A DNA stretch of 16,159 bases, from positions 1 to 16,159 of the forward strand of contig UQLN01000078.1 of NCBI GenBank assembly GCA_900541965.1, read 5' to 3'. A model generated the notes under the pieces. It saw only the letters and a list, made by a program, of their open reading frames with translations. It ran no database searches and was not told the origin of the DNA. The first letter of the stretch is position 1; every line of letters starts with the position of its first letter. This stretch comes from an uncultured Parabacteroides sp. (GTDB lineage: Bacteria; Bacteroidota; Bacteroidia; Bacteroidales; Tannerellaceae). Positions 7,724 to 14,830 of this stretch are shown one piece after another. A program made the translations under genes and the position numbers.

Positions 7724-8650
7724 ATGAAAATGATGAAAAAAATTGTATGTGCCGGTTGTTTGTTTCTGCTTATAAGTTTTTGTTTGCAGGCAGAAACTTT
7801 TGTTGTTGCGTCGTATAATATCCGCAATGCTAATCAGGGAGATTCGACTAATGGAAATGGTTGGGGACAGCGTTATCCTTACATTGCCAAGTTAGTCCAG
7901 TTTCATGGTTTTGATATTTTTGGAACGCAGGAGGGAAAATATCCTCAATTGCAGGATTTGAAAGCTGCTATGCCAGGATATGATTATATTGGTGTAGGTC
8001 GGGATGACGGAAAGCAGGCTGGTGAGCATTCTGCTATTTTCTATCGTACAGACCGTTTTGAGGTGCTGGAACATGGTGATTTCTGGTTATCTACAGAAAC
8101 AGACTATCCGAATAAAGGTTGGGATGCTGTTTTGCCCCGTATCTGTACCTGGGGAAAATTTAGAGATAAGAAGTCTGGTTTTGAGTTTATTTATTTCAAC
8201 CTGCATATGGATCATGTTGGGGTTCAGGCACGTGCCGAGAGTGCTAAATTGATTTTGAAGAAAATCAAAGAACAGCCGTCTCATATTCCGGTTATCCTGT
8301 CCGGTGACTTCAATGTAGACCAAAACAGTGAGTCTTATAAATTATTGGATTCTTCTGGTGTGATGCGCGATTCTTATGAAATAGCAGAATTCCGTTATGA
8401 TCCAAACGGGACGTTCAATGGTTTTTATCCGGATCGTAAAACAGACCAGCGGATAGACCATATCTTCCTGACTGACGATTTCAAAGTGCTTAAATATGGT
8501 ATATTGACAGATAGCTACCGTACCCCAAAAGATGGAACAGTATCTGAGAACAACGGAAATTTCCCAAAAGAAGCAAAAATGATGAAGTATGTGGCACGTG
8601 TGCCGTCAGACCATTTTCCTGTTATGATTGTAGTAGAAACAGGGAAGTAA
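7724..8650 (+). CDS. Exported endonuclease/exonuclease/phosphatase-family protein
   Basis: This 308-residue protein has a signal peptide (residues 1-23, ending LQA before ETF). It carries the EEP/DNase I-like metal-dependent phosphodiesterase motifs in order: SYNIRN with Asn32, TQEG with Glu70, NLHMDH with His161, LSGDFNV with Asp195 and Asn197, RIDHIF with Asp245, and PSDHFPV with Asp296 and His297. All catalytic positions are kept, so it should be active. Family members cleave nucleic acids, inositol phosphates or phospholipid headgroups; the Bacteroidetes exported subgroup is of unknown substrate. The pairing with the oxidoreductase lipoprotein 26 bases upstream suggests one operon working outside the cytoplasm, perhaps on an inositol or sugar phosphate, which is only inference. 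A strong terminator follows. Confidence 0.88.
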   Translation: MKMMKKIVCAGCLFLLISFCLQAETFVVASYNIRNANQGDSTNGNGWGQRYPYIAKLVQFHGFDIFGTQEGKYPQLQDLKAAMPGYDYIGVGRDDGKQAGEHSAIFYRTDRFEVLEHGDFWLSTETDYPNKGWDAVLPRICTWGKFRDKKSGFEFIYFNLHMDHVGVQARAESAKLILKKIKEQPSHIPVILSGDFNVDQNSESYKLLDSSGVMRDSYEIAEFRYDPNGTFNGFYPDRKTDQRIDHIFLTDDFKVLKYGILTDSYRTPKDGTVSENNGNFPKEAKMMKYVARVPSDHFPVMIVVETGK

Positions 8651-8671
8651 ATATTATTTCATGGAGATATA

Positions 8672-8715
8672 AAAAAATCAGGGTGTTTCTTTTTAAAGGA
8701 ACACCCTGATTTTTT
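8672..8715. terminator. Strong bidirectional terminator
   Basis: AAAAAATCAGGGTGTT (8672-8687) pairs perfectly with AACACCCTGATTTTTT (8700-8715) around a 12-base loop. Each strand shows an A-run, a GC core and a T-run, so it ends both the phosphodiesterase operon (+) and rng (-). The rng stop codon (8714-8716) lies at its right edge. Confidence 0.9.
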
Positions 8716-10285
8716 ATTTGATTTCTTTTTCCTCCATCATGTCCAGTTCGTTCTTTTCCGAATCTATAAATTTATATTCCAGAAAAGCCAGACTTTGATC
8801 AGGAATAACCTGCATACCCATAGAGTATTTCAGTTTCCATTTCCAGCAAAGAGGTAATATACCTCTCTTAATAAATGCTGCTACATAAGGATGTACGTGC
8901 AGGGCGAATTTCTTCACATTATGTTTATTAACTAAACAATCAATTTTACCTTCCAAGCTATCGGTAAACAGAATAGAGGGTTTGATAGTCCCGGTTCCAA
9001 AACAGGTTGGACAAGCCTCAGAAGTGTCCACATCCATCGCCGGACGGACACGCTGGCGTGTAATTTGCATCAGGCCGAATTTGCTTAAGGGCAAAATGTT
9101 ATGTTTTGCCCGGTCGCTGGCCATTGCTTTAGACATGTGTTCAAACAGCTTCTGTCGATTAGGGGCTTCCGCCATGTCGATAAAGTCTACAACAATAATA
9201 CCACCCATATCACGAAGACGTAATTGACGGGCAATTTCGTCGGCGGCGGCGGTATTAACATCTATAGCCGTTTTTTCTTGAGCATCACTGCCCTTTGAAC
9301 GGTTTCCGCTGTTGACATCGATAACATGCATCGCTTCCGTATGTTCGATAATCAGGTAGGCTCCACTCTTGTATGTAACTGTACGACCGAATAATGATTT
9401 AATCTGTTTGGTAATGCCGAAATTGTCGAAGATGGGGAGCTCACCAGTATATTGGTGTACGATATCTTCCCTTCCCGGGGCAATCAGGCTTACATAATCG
9501 CGGATGTTATGATAAACATCGGGGTCGTTTACATAAATGTTTTGAAAAGACGGATTGAAAATATCGCGGAGTAAAGCAACCGTACGGGCTGTCTCTTCAT
9601 AGACAATAGCCGGAGCTTTGACCTTGGTTATTTTAACGATATTATCTTCCCATCTTTTTACTAATGTCTTTAATTCGTGGTCAAGTTCAGCAACGCGTTT
9701 TCCTTCGGATGATGTTCGTACGATTACGCTGAAATTCTTCGGTTTGATACTTTGAATAAGCTGGCGTAAACGGGCACGTTCTTCGCTTGATTTGATTTTA
9801 GTAGAGACCGAAACCTTATCGGCAAACGGAATCAGGACAATATATCTTCCGGCAAAAGAAAGCTCGGAAGTCAACCTGGGACCTTTTGTTGAGATTGGTT
9901 CTTTGGCAATTTGTACCAGTACTTCCTGACCTACTTTGAGCACATTGCTTATACTGCCGTCTTTTTCAATTTCCGGGAGTAATTGCAGTTTGGAAATAAC
10001 AGGGATTTTTTTCTGTTCTCCCAATGCTTGTTTCAGGAATTTCTGTTGCGTGTTAAAATTAGGACCTAAGTCCAAATAGTGAAGAAACGCATCCTTTTTA
10101 TAACCTACATCAATGAATGCAGCATTCAACCCCGGCATCAGTTTTTTTACTTTGCCCAAGTATATATCACCAACGGCAAAAGAAACATTGTGGGCTTCTT
10201 TTTGAAGCTCAACAAGATTCTTGTCTTCCAATACGGCAATAGATACCTCTTTGGGTTGTACATCAACTACAAGTTCACTAATCAC
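8714..10285 (-). CDS. rng: Ribonuclease G/E family endoribonuclease
   Basis: At 523 residues this is a typical Bacteroidetes RNase G, the endonuclease that cuts AU-rich single-stranded RNA in mRNA decay and rRNA maturation. An S1 domain occupies roughly residues 38-130 (GDIYLGKVKKLMPGLNAAF). The catalytic centre shows HVIDVNSG with Asp323 and Asn325 and IIVVDFIDM with Asp367, the metal ligands of the family. GLMQITRQR is at 404-412 and the zinc-link motif CPTC at 425-428. There is no long RNase E-type scaffold tail. The start appears to be a GTG at 10285, giving MISELVVDVQPKEVS, the usual opening of these proteins; there is no in-frame ATG nearby. It lies downstream of HU and a mini-protein gene on the same strand and is preceded by a perfect 15-bp hairpin. 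Confidence 0.95.
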   Translation of the reverse strand: MISELVVDVQPKEVSIAVLEDKNLVELQKEAHNVSFAVGDIYLGKVKKLMPGLNAAFIDVGYKKDAFLHYLDLGPNFNTQQKFLKQALGEQKKIPVISKLQLLPEIEKDGSISNVLKVGQEVLVQIAKEPISTKGPRLTSELSFAGRYIVLIPFADKVSVSTKIKSSEERARLRQLIQSIKPKNFSVIVRTSSEGKRVAELDHELKTLVKRWEDNIVKITKVKAPAIVYEETARTVALLRDIFNPSFQNIYVNDPDVYHNIRDYVSLIAPGREDIVHQYTGELPIFDNFGITKQIKSLFGRTVTYKSGAYLIIEHTEAMHVIDVNSGNRSKGSDAQEKTAIDVNTAAADEIARQLRLRDMGGIIVVDFIDMAEAPNRQKLFEHMSKAMASDRAKHNILPLSKFGLMQITRQRVRPAMDVDTSEACPTCFGTGTIKPSILFTDSLEGKIDCLVNKHNVKKFALHVHPYVAAFIKRGILPLCWKWKLKYSMGMQVIPDQSLAFLEYKFIDSEKNELDMMEEKEIK

Positions 10286-10331
10286 TATAATAAAAGATGG
10301 TGTTTTAGATATCAGACCTTCTTAAATACGC

Positions 10332-10372
10332 AAAGAACAAACTTAAAAGGTCTCTTATTAAGTTTGTTCTTT
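10332..10372 (-). promoter_or_regulatory. Perfect 15-bp hairpin in the rng leader
   Basis: AAAGAACAAACTTAA (10332-10346) and TTAAGTTTGTTCTTT (10358-10372) pair without mismatch around an 11-base loop. It lies between the mini-protein stop (10394) and the rng GTG (10285). The stem is AT-rich. On the minus strand its 3' arm is T-rich, but no separate U-tract follows, so it could be a weak terminator, an attenuator, or an RNA-processing or autoregulation site for RNase G. Confidence 0.6.
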
Positions 10373-10393
10373 AGAGTTTCATCGGAAATAGAC

Positions 10394-10483
10394 TTATTTC
10401 TTTTTATGTCTATTCTTTTTCAGTCTCTTTTTGCGCTTGTGCGTAGACATTTTATGTCTTTTTCTTTTCTTTCCGCTAGGCAT
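10394..10483 (-). CDS. AURKAIP1/COX24-like basic mini-protein (ribosomal type)
   Basis: A 29-codon ORF opens with ATG at 10483 and ends with TAA at 10396-10394. The product begins MPSGKKRKRHKMSTHKR and is almost all Lys, Arg and His, with no acidic residue. This is the pattern of the very small Bacteroidetes protein annotated with an AURKAIP1/COX24 domain, related to the mitochondrial small-subunit protein mS38 and to bacterial bS22-type ribosomal mini-proteins. Such proteins bind rRNA at the small subunit, which fits the basic composition; direct function here is inferred. It lies 36 bases after HU and 108 bases before rng, all on one strand. No clear -7 box precedes it, so it is probably transcribed with HU. 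It is easily missed because of its size. Confidence 0.85.
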   Translation of the reverse strand: MPSGKKRKRHKMSTHKRKKRLKKNRHKKK

Positions 10484-10519
10484 CGTTTTTAAATTTTAAA
10501 TTAAACTATAATTACTGAT

Positions 10520-10792
10520 TTACTTAACTTCATTCAGGAAAGTTTTTGCTGGCTTGAATGACGGGATGTTGTGTTCCGGAATAATGATCGTAGTATTTTT
10601 AGAAATATTACGAGCTGTTTTCTGGGCTCTCTTCTTAATAACGAAACTTCCGAATCCTCTCAAGTACACATTTTCACCCTGAGATAATGAACCTTTTACA
10701 ATATCCATAAAAGATTCTACGCTATTCAATACCGTCTGTTTGTCGATACCGGTATTTTTTGAAATTTCGCTAACAATATCTGCTTTAGTCAT
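10520..10792 (-). CDS. HU/IHF-family DNA-binding protein
   Basis: This 90-residue protein has the full HU fold: the N-terminal helices (TKADIVSEISKNTGIDKQTV), the SFM-VKGSL helix, the core GENVYLRGFGSFVIKKR, and the C-terminal FKPAKTFLNEVK. The DNA-clasping beta arm is present at about residues 53-75, with RNISKNTTIIIPEHNIPSF in place of the standard RNPxTGExIxIxAxxxPxF, so the arm tip has Asn-Ile-Ser-Lys-Asn where Pro-x-Thr-Gly-Glu is usual. It should bend and compact DNA in the nucleoid. Its promoter box is at 10840-10847 and it heads the HU - mini-protein - rng cluster. Confidence 0.95.
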   Translation of the reverse strand: MTKADIVSEISKNTGIDKQTVLNSVESFMDIVKGSLSQGENVYLRGFGSFVIKKRAQKTARNISKNTTIIIPEHNIPSFKPAKTFLNEVK

Positions 10793-10839
10793 GTCGATAA
10801 ATTAATTAATTGATTTGGACCTATTAATTTTTTGGAATG

Positions 10840-10847
10840 CAAATATA
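10840..10847 (-). promoter_or_regulatory. -7 promoter box for the HU gene
   Basis: The minus strand reads TATATTTG, a match to TAnnTTTG, 47 bases upstream of the HU ATG. The leader between them is AT-rich (ATTAATTAATT), with no visible ribosome binding site. Confidence 0.55.
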
Positions 10848-10923
10848 TAGCTTTTTATTTAAGTGGGAAAAGATTGCTGCTCATTTTTTTCTAAAAGTTT
10901 TCTTTCAATTCATTGGAACTGTG

Positions 10924-10931
10924 TATGTTTG
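10924..10931 (+). promoter_or_regulatory. -7 promoter box for mutY
   Basis: TATGTTTG followed by CAC matches the -7 consensus and lies 46 bases before the ATG at 10978. It falls inside the longer open frame that begins at 10837, which shows that the extra 47 codons of that frame are not translated from this promoter. Confidence 0.55.
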
Positions 10932-10977
10932 CACCGGACTATCCGCTGATAGTCTGTTTACAGACCGCTTCTATATT

Positions 10978-12063
10978 ATGTTACAGACAGAAAAAGACTT
11001 AGAAACCAGCCGCTTGCTTTTGGGTTGGTACAGCAAAAATAAACGTGAGTTACCCTGGAGGGATTCTTCCGATCCGTATATAATCTGGATTTCCGAGATT
11101 ATTCTTCAACAGACCCGGGTAGTGCAGGGGATAGATTATTTTCTCCGTTTTACCAAACGTTTTCCAGATGTGGCTTCCCTGGCCGGGGCTGAGGAAGATG
11201 AAGTTTTAAAATATTGGCAAGGGTTGGGATATTATAGCCGTGCACGTAATCTGCATGCTGCGGCAAAGGATATAATGGAACGTTTTGGCGGTATATTTCC
11301 TTCTTCTTATAAAGATATATTATCCTTGAAAGGGATAGGTGAGTATACGGCTGCAGCTATCGTTTCTTTTGTCTGGAACCAGCCTTATCCGGTAGTAGAC
11401 GGAAATGTGTTCCGTGTGCTGTCTCGTTTGTTTGCCATGGACACCCCGATCGATTTGTCGAAAGGGAAAAAGCAGTTCACCGAATTGGCAGCCGCTGTTA
11501 TGAACCCGGAATATGCCGGATTGCACAACCAGGCAATTATGGAATTGGGCGCATTGCAATGTGTCCCTCAAAATCCGGACTGTGAACGTTGCCCTTTGGC
11601 GGAGCGTTGCATGGCATATGGAGCAGGTACAGTCCGCAGGTATCCGGTAAAGCAAAATAAGACGAAAACGCGTAATCGTTATTTTCATTATTTTCATATT
11701 ATATATAAAGATACGACTTGGCTGAGCCGTAGGGGTAAAGGGGATATTTGGGAAGGCCTTTACGAGTTTCCGCTTATTGAAACGGATGCCCCGGCTGATT
11801 TTTGCGTATTGCAGGATACGGACGTATTCCAACGGGTCTTCAAGGGAGTAGGGAAAATGAACATCGCTGTCGGTTTGCCGAATGTTAAACATGTTTTATC
11901 CCATCAAGTTCTCTATGCTACTTTCTATAAGGTGGAAATAGAACAGGCTGCCGGCGGATTGGATTCTTACTTGCCTGTGCCTGTGGAAGAGATAGAAAAA
12001 TATGCAGTATCCCGCCTGACACACATTTATCTGGAGAAATTATCCGGAAACTTGTCTGAATGA
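10978..12063 (+). CDS. mutY: A/G-specific adenine glycosylase MutY
   Basis: MutY removes adenine mispaired with 8-oxoguanine or guanine in base-excision repair. In this 361-residue product the catalytic Glu is residue 40 (IWISEIILQQTRV), the helix-hairpin-helix is at 117-128 (LKGIGEYTAAAI), the catalytic Asp is residue 141 (VVDGNVFRV), and the 4Fe-4S loop is C195-x6-C202-x2-C205-x5-C211. The C-terminal half is the NUDIX-like lesion-recognition domain (WEGLYEFPL, then VKHVLSHQ). The frame is open upstream to 10837, but those codons overlap the HU promoter region and are Phe-rich and unlike MutY, and the promoter box at 10924 lies within them. ATG 10978 gives the standard start before LLLGWYSKNKRELPWR. 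It is followed by ssb after 45 bases. Confidence 0.95.
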   Translation: MLQTEKDLETSRLLLGWYSKNKRELPWRDSSDPYIIWISEIILQQTRVVQGIDYFLRFTKRFPDVASLAGAEEDEVLKYWQGLGYYSRARNLHAAAKDIMERFGGIFPSSYKDILSLKGIGEYTAAAIVSFVWNQPYPVVDGNVFRVLSRLFAMDTPIDLSKGKKQFTELAAAVMNPEYAGLHNQAIMELGALQCVPQNPDCERCPLAERCMAYGAGTVRRYPVKQNKTKTRNRYFHYFHIIYKDTTWLSRRGKGDIWEGLYEFPLIETDAPADFCVLQDTDVFQRVFKGVGKMNIAVGLPNVKHVLSHQVLYATFYKVEIEQAAGGLDSYLPVPVEEIEKYAVSRLTHIYLEKLSGNLSE

Positions 12064-12074
12064 CTGAATTTATG

Positions 12075-12082
12075 TTTCTTTG
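12075..12082 (+). promoter_or_regulatory. Weak -7-like box before ssb
   Basis: TTTCTTTG followed by CA lies 26 bases before the ssb ATG and fits TAnnTTTG except at the second base. ssb may have its own promoter here or be transcribed through from mutY. Confidence 0.3.
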
Positions 12083-12108
12083 CATAGAAAGAATAAAAGA
12101 TTAATAAC

Positions 12109-12606
12109 ATGTCACTGAATAAAGTAATATTGATTGGTAACGTCGGGAAAGATCCGGACGTTCGTTATTTTGACAGCGGAGCTGCTGTAGCTAATTTCCC
12201 TCTTGCTACTTCGGAAAGAGGATATACCCTGGCAAACGGTACAGTTGTTCCGGAACGCACGGAATGGCACAACGTTGTTGTGCGCCGCGACCTTGTCCCT
12301 TTTGTAGAAAAGTGGGTGAAAAAAGGTTCCGGCCTTTATGTGGAAGGTAAAATCCGTACCCGTAGCTATGACGACCAGACAGGCGTTAAACGCTACGTTA
12401 CCGAAATCCATGCTGACCGTGTGGAATTTTATAGTACAGGAACCAATACTGGCGGCAACCGCGATGGAGCGAATGCAACAGGCATGGCATCCCAAACAGG
12501 CGGACAACCTGCAACAGGGCAGCCCTCTTCATTCCAGCAGCCGGCTGCTAATCCGCAATCGGATACTTTCTCAGAAACCAACAGTACGGATGATCTTCCG
12601 TTCTGA
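12109..12606 (+). CDS. ssb: Single-stranded DNA-binding protein
   Basis: This 165-residue protein protects ssDNA and recruits replication and repair enzymes. The OB-fold covers residues 1-108: MSLNKVILIGNVGKDPDVRY, then ERTEWHNVVVRR with the conserved Trp53-His54 pair, GSGLYVEGKIRTRSYDDQTG, and YVTEIHADRVEFY. A flexible linker rich in Gly, Gln, Thr and Pro follows (about 110-155). The acidic tip ends in DDLPF, the contact site for partner proteins. All features of an active chromosomal SSB are present. It sits between mutY and the gldE-like gene on the same strand, a plausible DNA-repair run. Confidence 0.97.
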   Translation: MSLNKVILIGNVGKDPDVRYFDSGAAVANFPLATSERGYTLANGTVVPERTEWHNVVVRRDLVPFVEKWVKKGSGLYVEGKIRTRSYDDQTGVKRYVTEIHADRVEFYSTGTNTGGNRDGANATGMASQTGGQPATGQPSSFQQPAANPQSDTFSETNSTDDLPF

Positions 12607-12631
12607 TATTGTTTAACTAATACGGTTCCCC

Positions 12632-13984
12632 TTGGACTCAGACTATTATTTATCGGGCTTATTTGATCAAGTCACTATACAGGATCTGACAGCAGGTCCT
12701 GTTATTGCATTATGTATTGCTATTCTTTTGTTGTTTGTTTCCGGTTTCGTATCGGCATCCGAGGTAGCATTTTTTTCGTTGACACCTGCAGATATTAATG
12801 ATATAAAGGAAGAGAATACTCCTTCAGACCCCTTAATCCGGAAGTTGTTGGATCGTTCCGAATATTTGTTGGCATCTATACTTATTGCCAATAATTTTGT
12901 GAATGTGGCAGTGGTAATGTTGTGTACCTACAGTATTAATTCCATTGTTAACTTCTCCGCCGCACCTATGTTAGGGTTTATCCTCGAAACGATTATCCTT
13001 ACTTTTTTGCTTTTGCTGTTTGGCGAGATTATGCCTAAGATTTATGCACAGAAAAACTCCTTGCGCTTCGTCCGGAAATCCGCTTCAGTGCTGAATGTGG
13101 TGGAACATATCTGTCGTCCGCTTTCCAAAGTGCTGGTTACATCTACCAAAGTCATCAATAAAGCGCTTGTCAAGAAGAAATACGACCTTTCTGTAGATGA
13201 ACTGTCGAAAGCGCTCGAACTGACCTCTACCGAGATACCGGAAGAGAAGGAGATGCTGGCGGAAATCATTAAATTCTATAATAAGACAGCCGATGAAATC
13301 ATGACTCCGCGTCTTGATATGGAAGATATCGATATCAAGACCAATTTTCGCGAGGTTATCGATTTTATCATCAATTCCGGTTATTCCCGCATCCCGGTTT
13401 ATGCCGAGTCCGAGGATAATATAAAAGGAATTTTGTATATCAAAGATCTTTTACCCTATATCGAGAAGCCGGATACTTTCCGTTGGCAGAGCCTTATCCG
13501 TCCTGCTTACTTTGTACCCGAAACAAAAAAGATTGATGACCTGCTGGAAGATTTCCGTACCAATAAAATCCACATGGCAATTGTGGTAGATGAATTTGGC
13601 GGCACTTCCGGTATCGTGACGATGGAAGATATCCTGGAAGAAATCGTAGGTGAAATATCCGATGAATACGATGAGGATGAGAAACAATTTATCCGCCTTG
13701 CCGACGGTAGCCTGATTTTTGAAGCAAAAATATTGCTGACTGACTTTTTCCGTGTAATTGGTGCAGACCCTTCCGAGTTCGGGAAACTGACAGAAGAAGT
13801 GGAGACGCTTGCCGGTCTTTTGTTGGAGATAAAAGAGGACTTCCCACGCCGTCGCGAAATCATTGAATATAATGATTATCGTTTCCAGATATTGGAGATA
13901 GACAACCGCCGTATATTGAAGGTTAAGTTCAACCGTATTTCCGAAATGGAAAAGGTGGAGGAGAAAGAAGAAGATAAAGCCTGA
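12632..13984 (+). CDS. gldE: CNNM/CorC-type membrane protein, GldE-like
   Basis: The product has 450 residues. It begins with a DUF21/CNNM membrane domain: hydrophobic segments near residues 25-48, 82-104 and 112-135, with SASEVAFFSL at 41-50 and FGEIMPKIYAQK at 130-141. A CBS pair follows (about 224-275, MTPRLDMEDID; and 288-340, VVDEFGGTSGIVTMEDILEE). The C-terminal CorC/HlyC transporter-associated domain is at about 352-440. This matches the gliding-associated protein GldE; in non-gliding Bacteroidales the homologue is probably a Mg/Co efflux-type ion transporter, so the name marks homology and not motility. The start is TTG at 12632: the frame has a stop at 12614 and no ATG before the membrane domain. 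It lies 25 bases after ssb and overlaps the next gene by one base (TGATG). Confidence 0.9.
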   Translation: MDSDYYLSGLFDQVTIQDLTAGPVIALCIAILLLFVSGFVSASEVAFFSLTPADINDIKEENTPSDPLIRKLLDRSEYLLASILIANNFVNVAVVMLCTYSINSIVNFSAAPMLGFILETIILTFLLLLFGEIMPKIYAQKNSLRFVRKSASVLNVVEHICRPLSKVLVTSTKVINKALVKKKYDLSVDELSKALELTSTEIPEEKEMLAEIIKFYNKTADEIMTPRLDMEDIDIKTNFREVIDFIINSGYSRIPVYAESEDNIKGILYIKDLLPYIEKPDTFRWQSLIRPAYFVPETKKIDDLLEDFRTNKIHMAIVVDEFGGTSGIVTMEDILEEIVGEISDEYDEDEKQFIRLADGSLIFEAKILLTDFFRVIGADPSEFGKLTEEVETLAGLLLEIKEDFPRRREIIEYNDYRFQILEIDNRRILKVKFNRISEMEKVEEKEEDKA

Positions 13985-14619
13985 TGCCCCTTCTTTTTCA
14001 ACATACCGCCCCGCTCCGGGGAGTCTGGAAAATTGAAGAATCTTCCGGCGCCCTCTTTTCTCTTTTGAAAAATGGAGAGGAATACCTTCCGCAACTTGAA
14101 AATATTCGTACCGAACACCGTCGGCAGGAGTGGCTTGCCAGCCGGGTACTTTTGCAGGAATTACTCGGATATCCTGCATGTATAGCCTATCGTGCGGACG
14201 GTGCACCTTATCTGTCGGATTCTCCGTTCTATATCAGTATTTCACATACGAAAGGATATGCCGCCGTTCTGGTGCAGGAGCATCCGGCGGCCGGTATCGA
14301 TATCGAGTACCGTTCTGACCGTGTAAAAAAGATACGCAGCCGTTTTATGGCTCTGGAGGAAGAGGAGGGTATCGATAAAGAGCACGAAACAGAGCATCTG
14401 CTGCTCCATTGGTGTGCAAAAGAAACCTTATTTAAGATGATAGGGCAGGAGGAGGTCGATTTCCGCCGCCACCTGCATGTATGTCCGTTTCCCTATACGG
14501 AAGAAGGTAGTTTCAATGTGTACGAAACCCGCACGGAACAAGGAACTGCTTATACATTGGACTACCTTGTCACACCTTATTTCGCATTGACGTGGAGTTC
14601 CCGGTTTATCCTTCGCTGA
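13984..14619 (+). CDS. 4'-phosphopantetheinyl transferase, Sfp-type
   Basis: This 211-residue enzyme transfers the phosphopantetheine arm of CoA to carrier proteins. The two family signatures are present: GIDIE at 104-108 (Asp106 and Glu108 for Mg2+) and WCAKETLFK at 143-151 (Glu147, Lys151). The ISISHTKGYAAVLV stretch at 84-97 carries the CoA-contact His88. It could serve as the general AcpP-activating enzyme or a dedicated secondary-metabolite enzyme; no carrier protein or synthase gene is visible here, so the partner is unknown. Its ATG shares the A of the gldE stop, so the two genes are almost certainly co-transcribed. Its last 14 bases overlap, on the opposite strand, the end of a broken short ORF. 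Confidence 0.92.
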   Translation: MPLLFQHTAPLRGVWKIEESSGALFSLLKNGEEYLPQLENIRTEHRRQEWLASRVLLQELLGYPACIAYRADGAPYLSDSPFYISISHTKGYAAVLVQEHPAAGIDIEYRSDRVKKIRSRFMALEEEEGIDKEHETEHLLLHWCAKETLFKMIGQEEVDFRRHLHVCPFPYTEEGSFNVYETRTEQGTAYTLDYLVTPYFALTWSSRFILR

Positions 14620-14784
14620 TTTCCCATTCCCCTATATTCCGTACTTCGGCGTGGCAGAACTGTCCCATCAGCTTGAACATGATATAGAATACCACTTGGC
14701 GGCCCATTTGCTGTCGGGCGTTGCGGACAACGTAGGCGAAGCGTCAGGGATGTGTGGTTTCCCCATGGTGACGAGGCGGTACAT
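14606..14784 (-). pseudogene. Short ORF broken by an apparent one-base deletion
   Basis: From ATG 14784 the minus strand reads MYRLVTMGKPHIPDA. It then continues sensibly only one base out of frame, as FAYVVRNARQQMGRQVVFYI and on through KLMGQFCHAEVRNIGEWE to a TAA at 14608-14606. Adding one T in the GCTTCGCC stretch (about 14740) would join both parts into a 59-residue protein. A TATCTTTG promoter box lies 19 bases before the ATG. As it stands the first frame runs to a stop in a nonsense sequence (ending CSS). I do not recognise the family. It is either a recently broken small gene or a sequencing error. The end overlaps the last 14 bases of the phosphopantetheinyl transferase gene. Confidence 0.5.
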
Positions 14785-14803
14785 GATTTCCGTATGATCT
14801 TTA

Positions 14804-14811
14804 CAAAGATA
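14804..14811 (-). promoter_or_regulatory. -7 promoter box for the short broken ORF
   Basis: The minus strand reads TATCTTTG followed by TAAA, 19 bases before the ATG at 14784. This is the spacing seen at lepA and the hydrolase gene, and supports the view that this was a real gene. Confidence 0.45.
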
Positions 14812-14830
14812 AGGTGCATCTTCTCCACTG

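Noticed and set aside
10837..10977. 47 extra N-terminal codons in frame with mutY, from an ATG at 10837
   Set aside because: They overlap the HU promoter region, contain the mutY promoter box (10924-10931), and encode a Phe-rich stretch not found in MutY proteins.
12632..13984. Gliding-motility gene cluster
   Set aside because: Only the GldE-type protein is present; no other gld or spr gene is nearby, and the family also occurs in non-gliding species as a CNNM-type transporter.
13451..14206. 251-codon minus-strand frame opposite the gldE-like and transferase genes
   Set aside because: It is antisense to two well-supported genes and its product has no recognisable family features.
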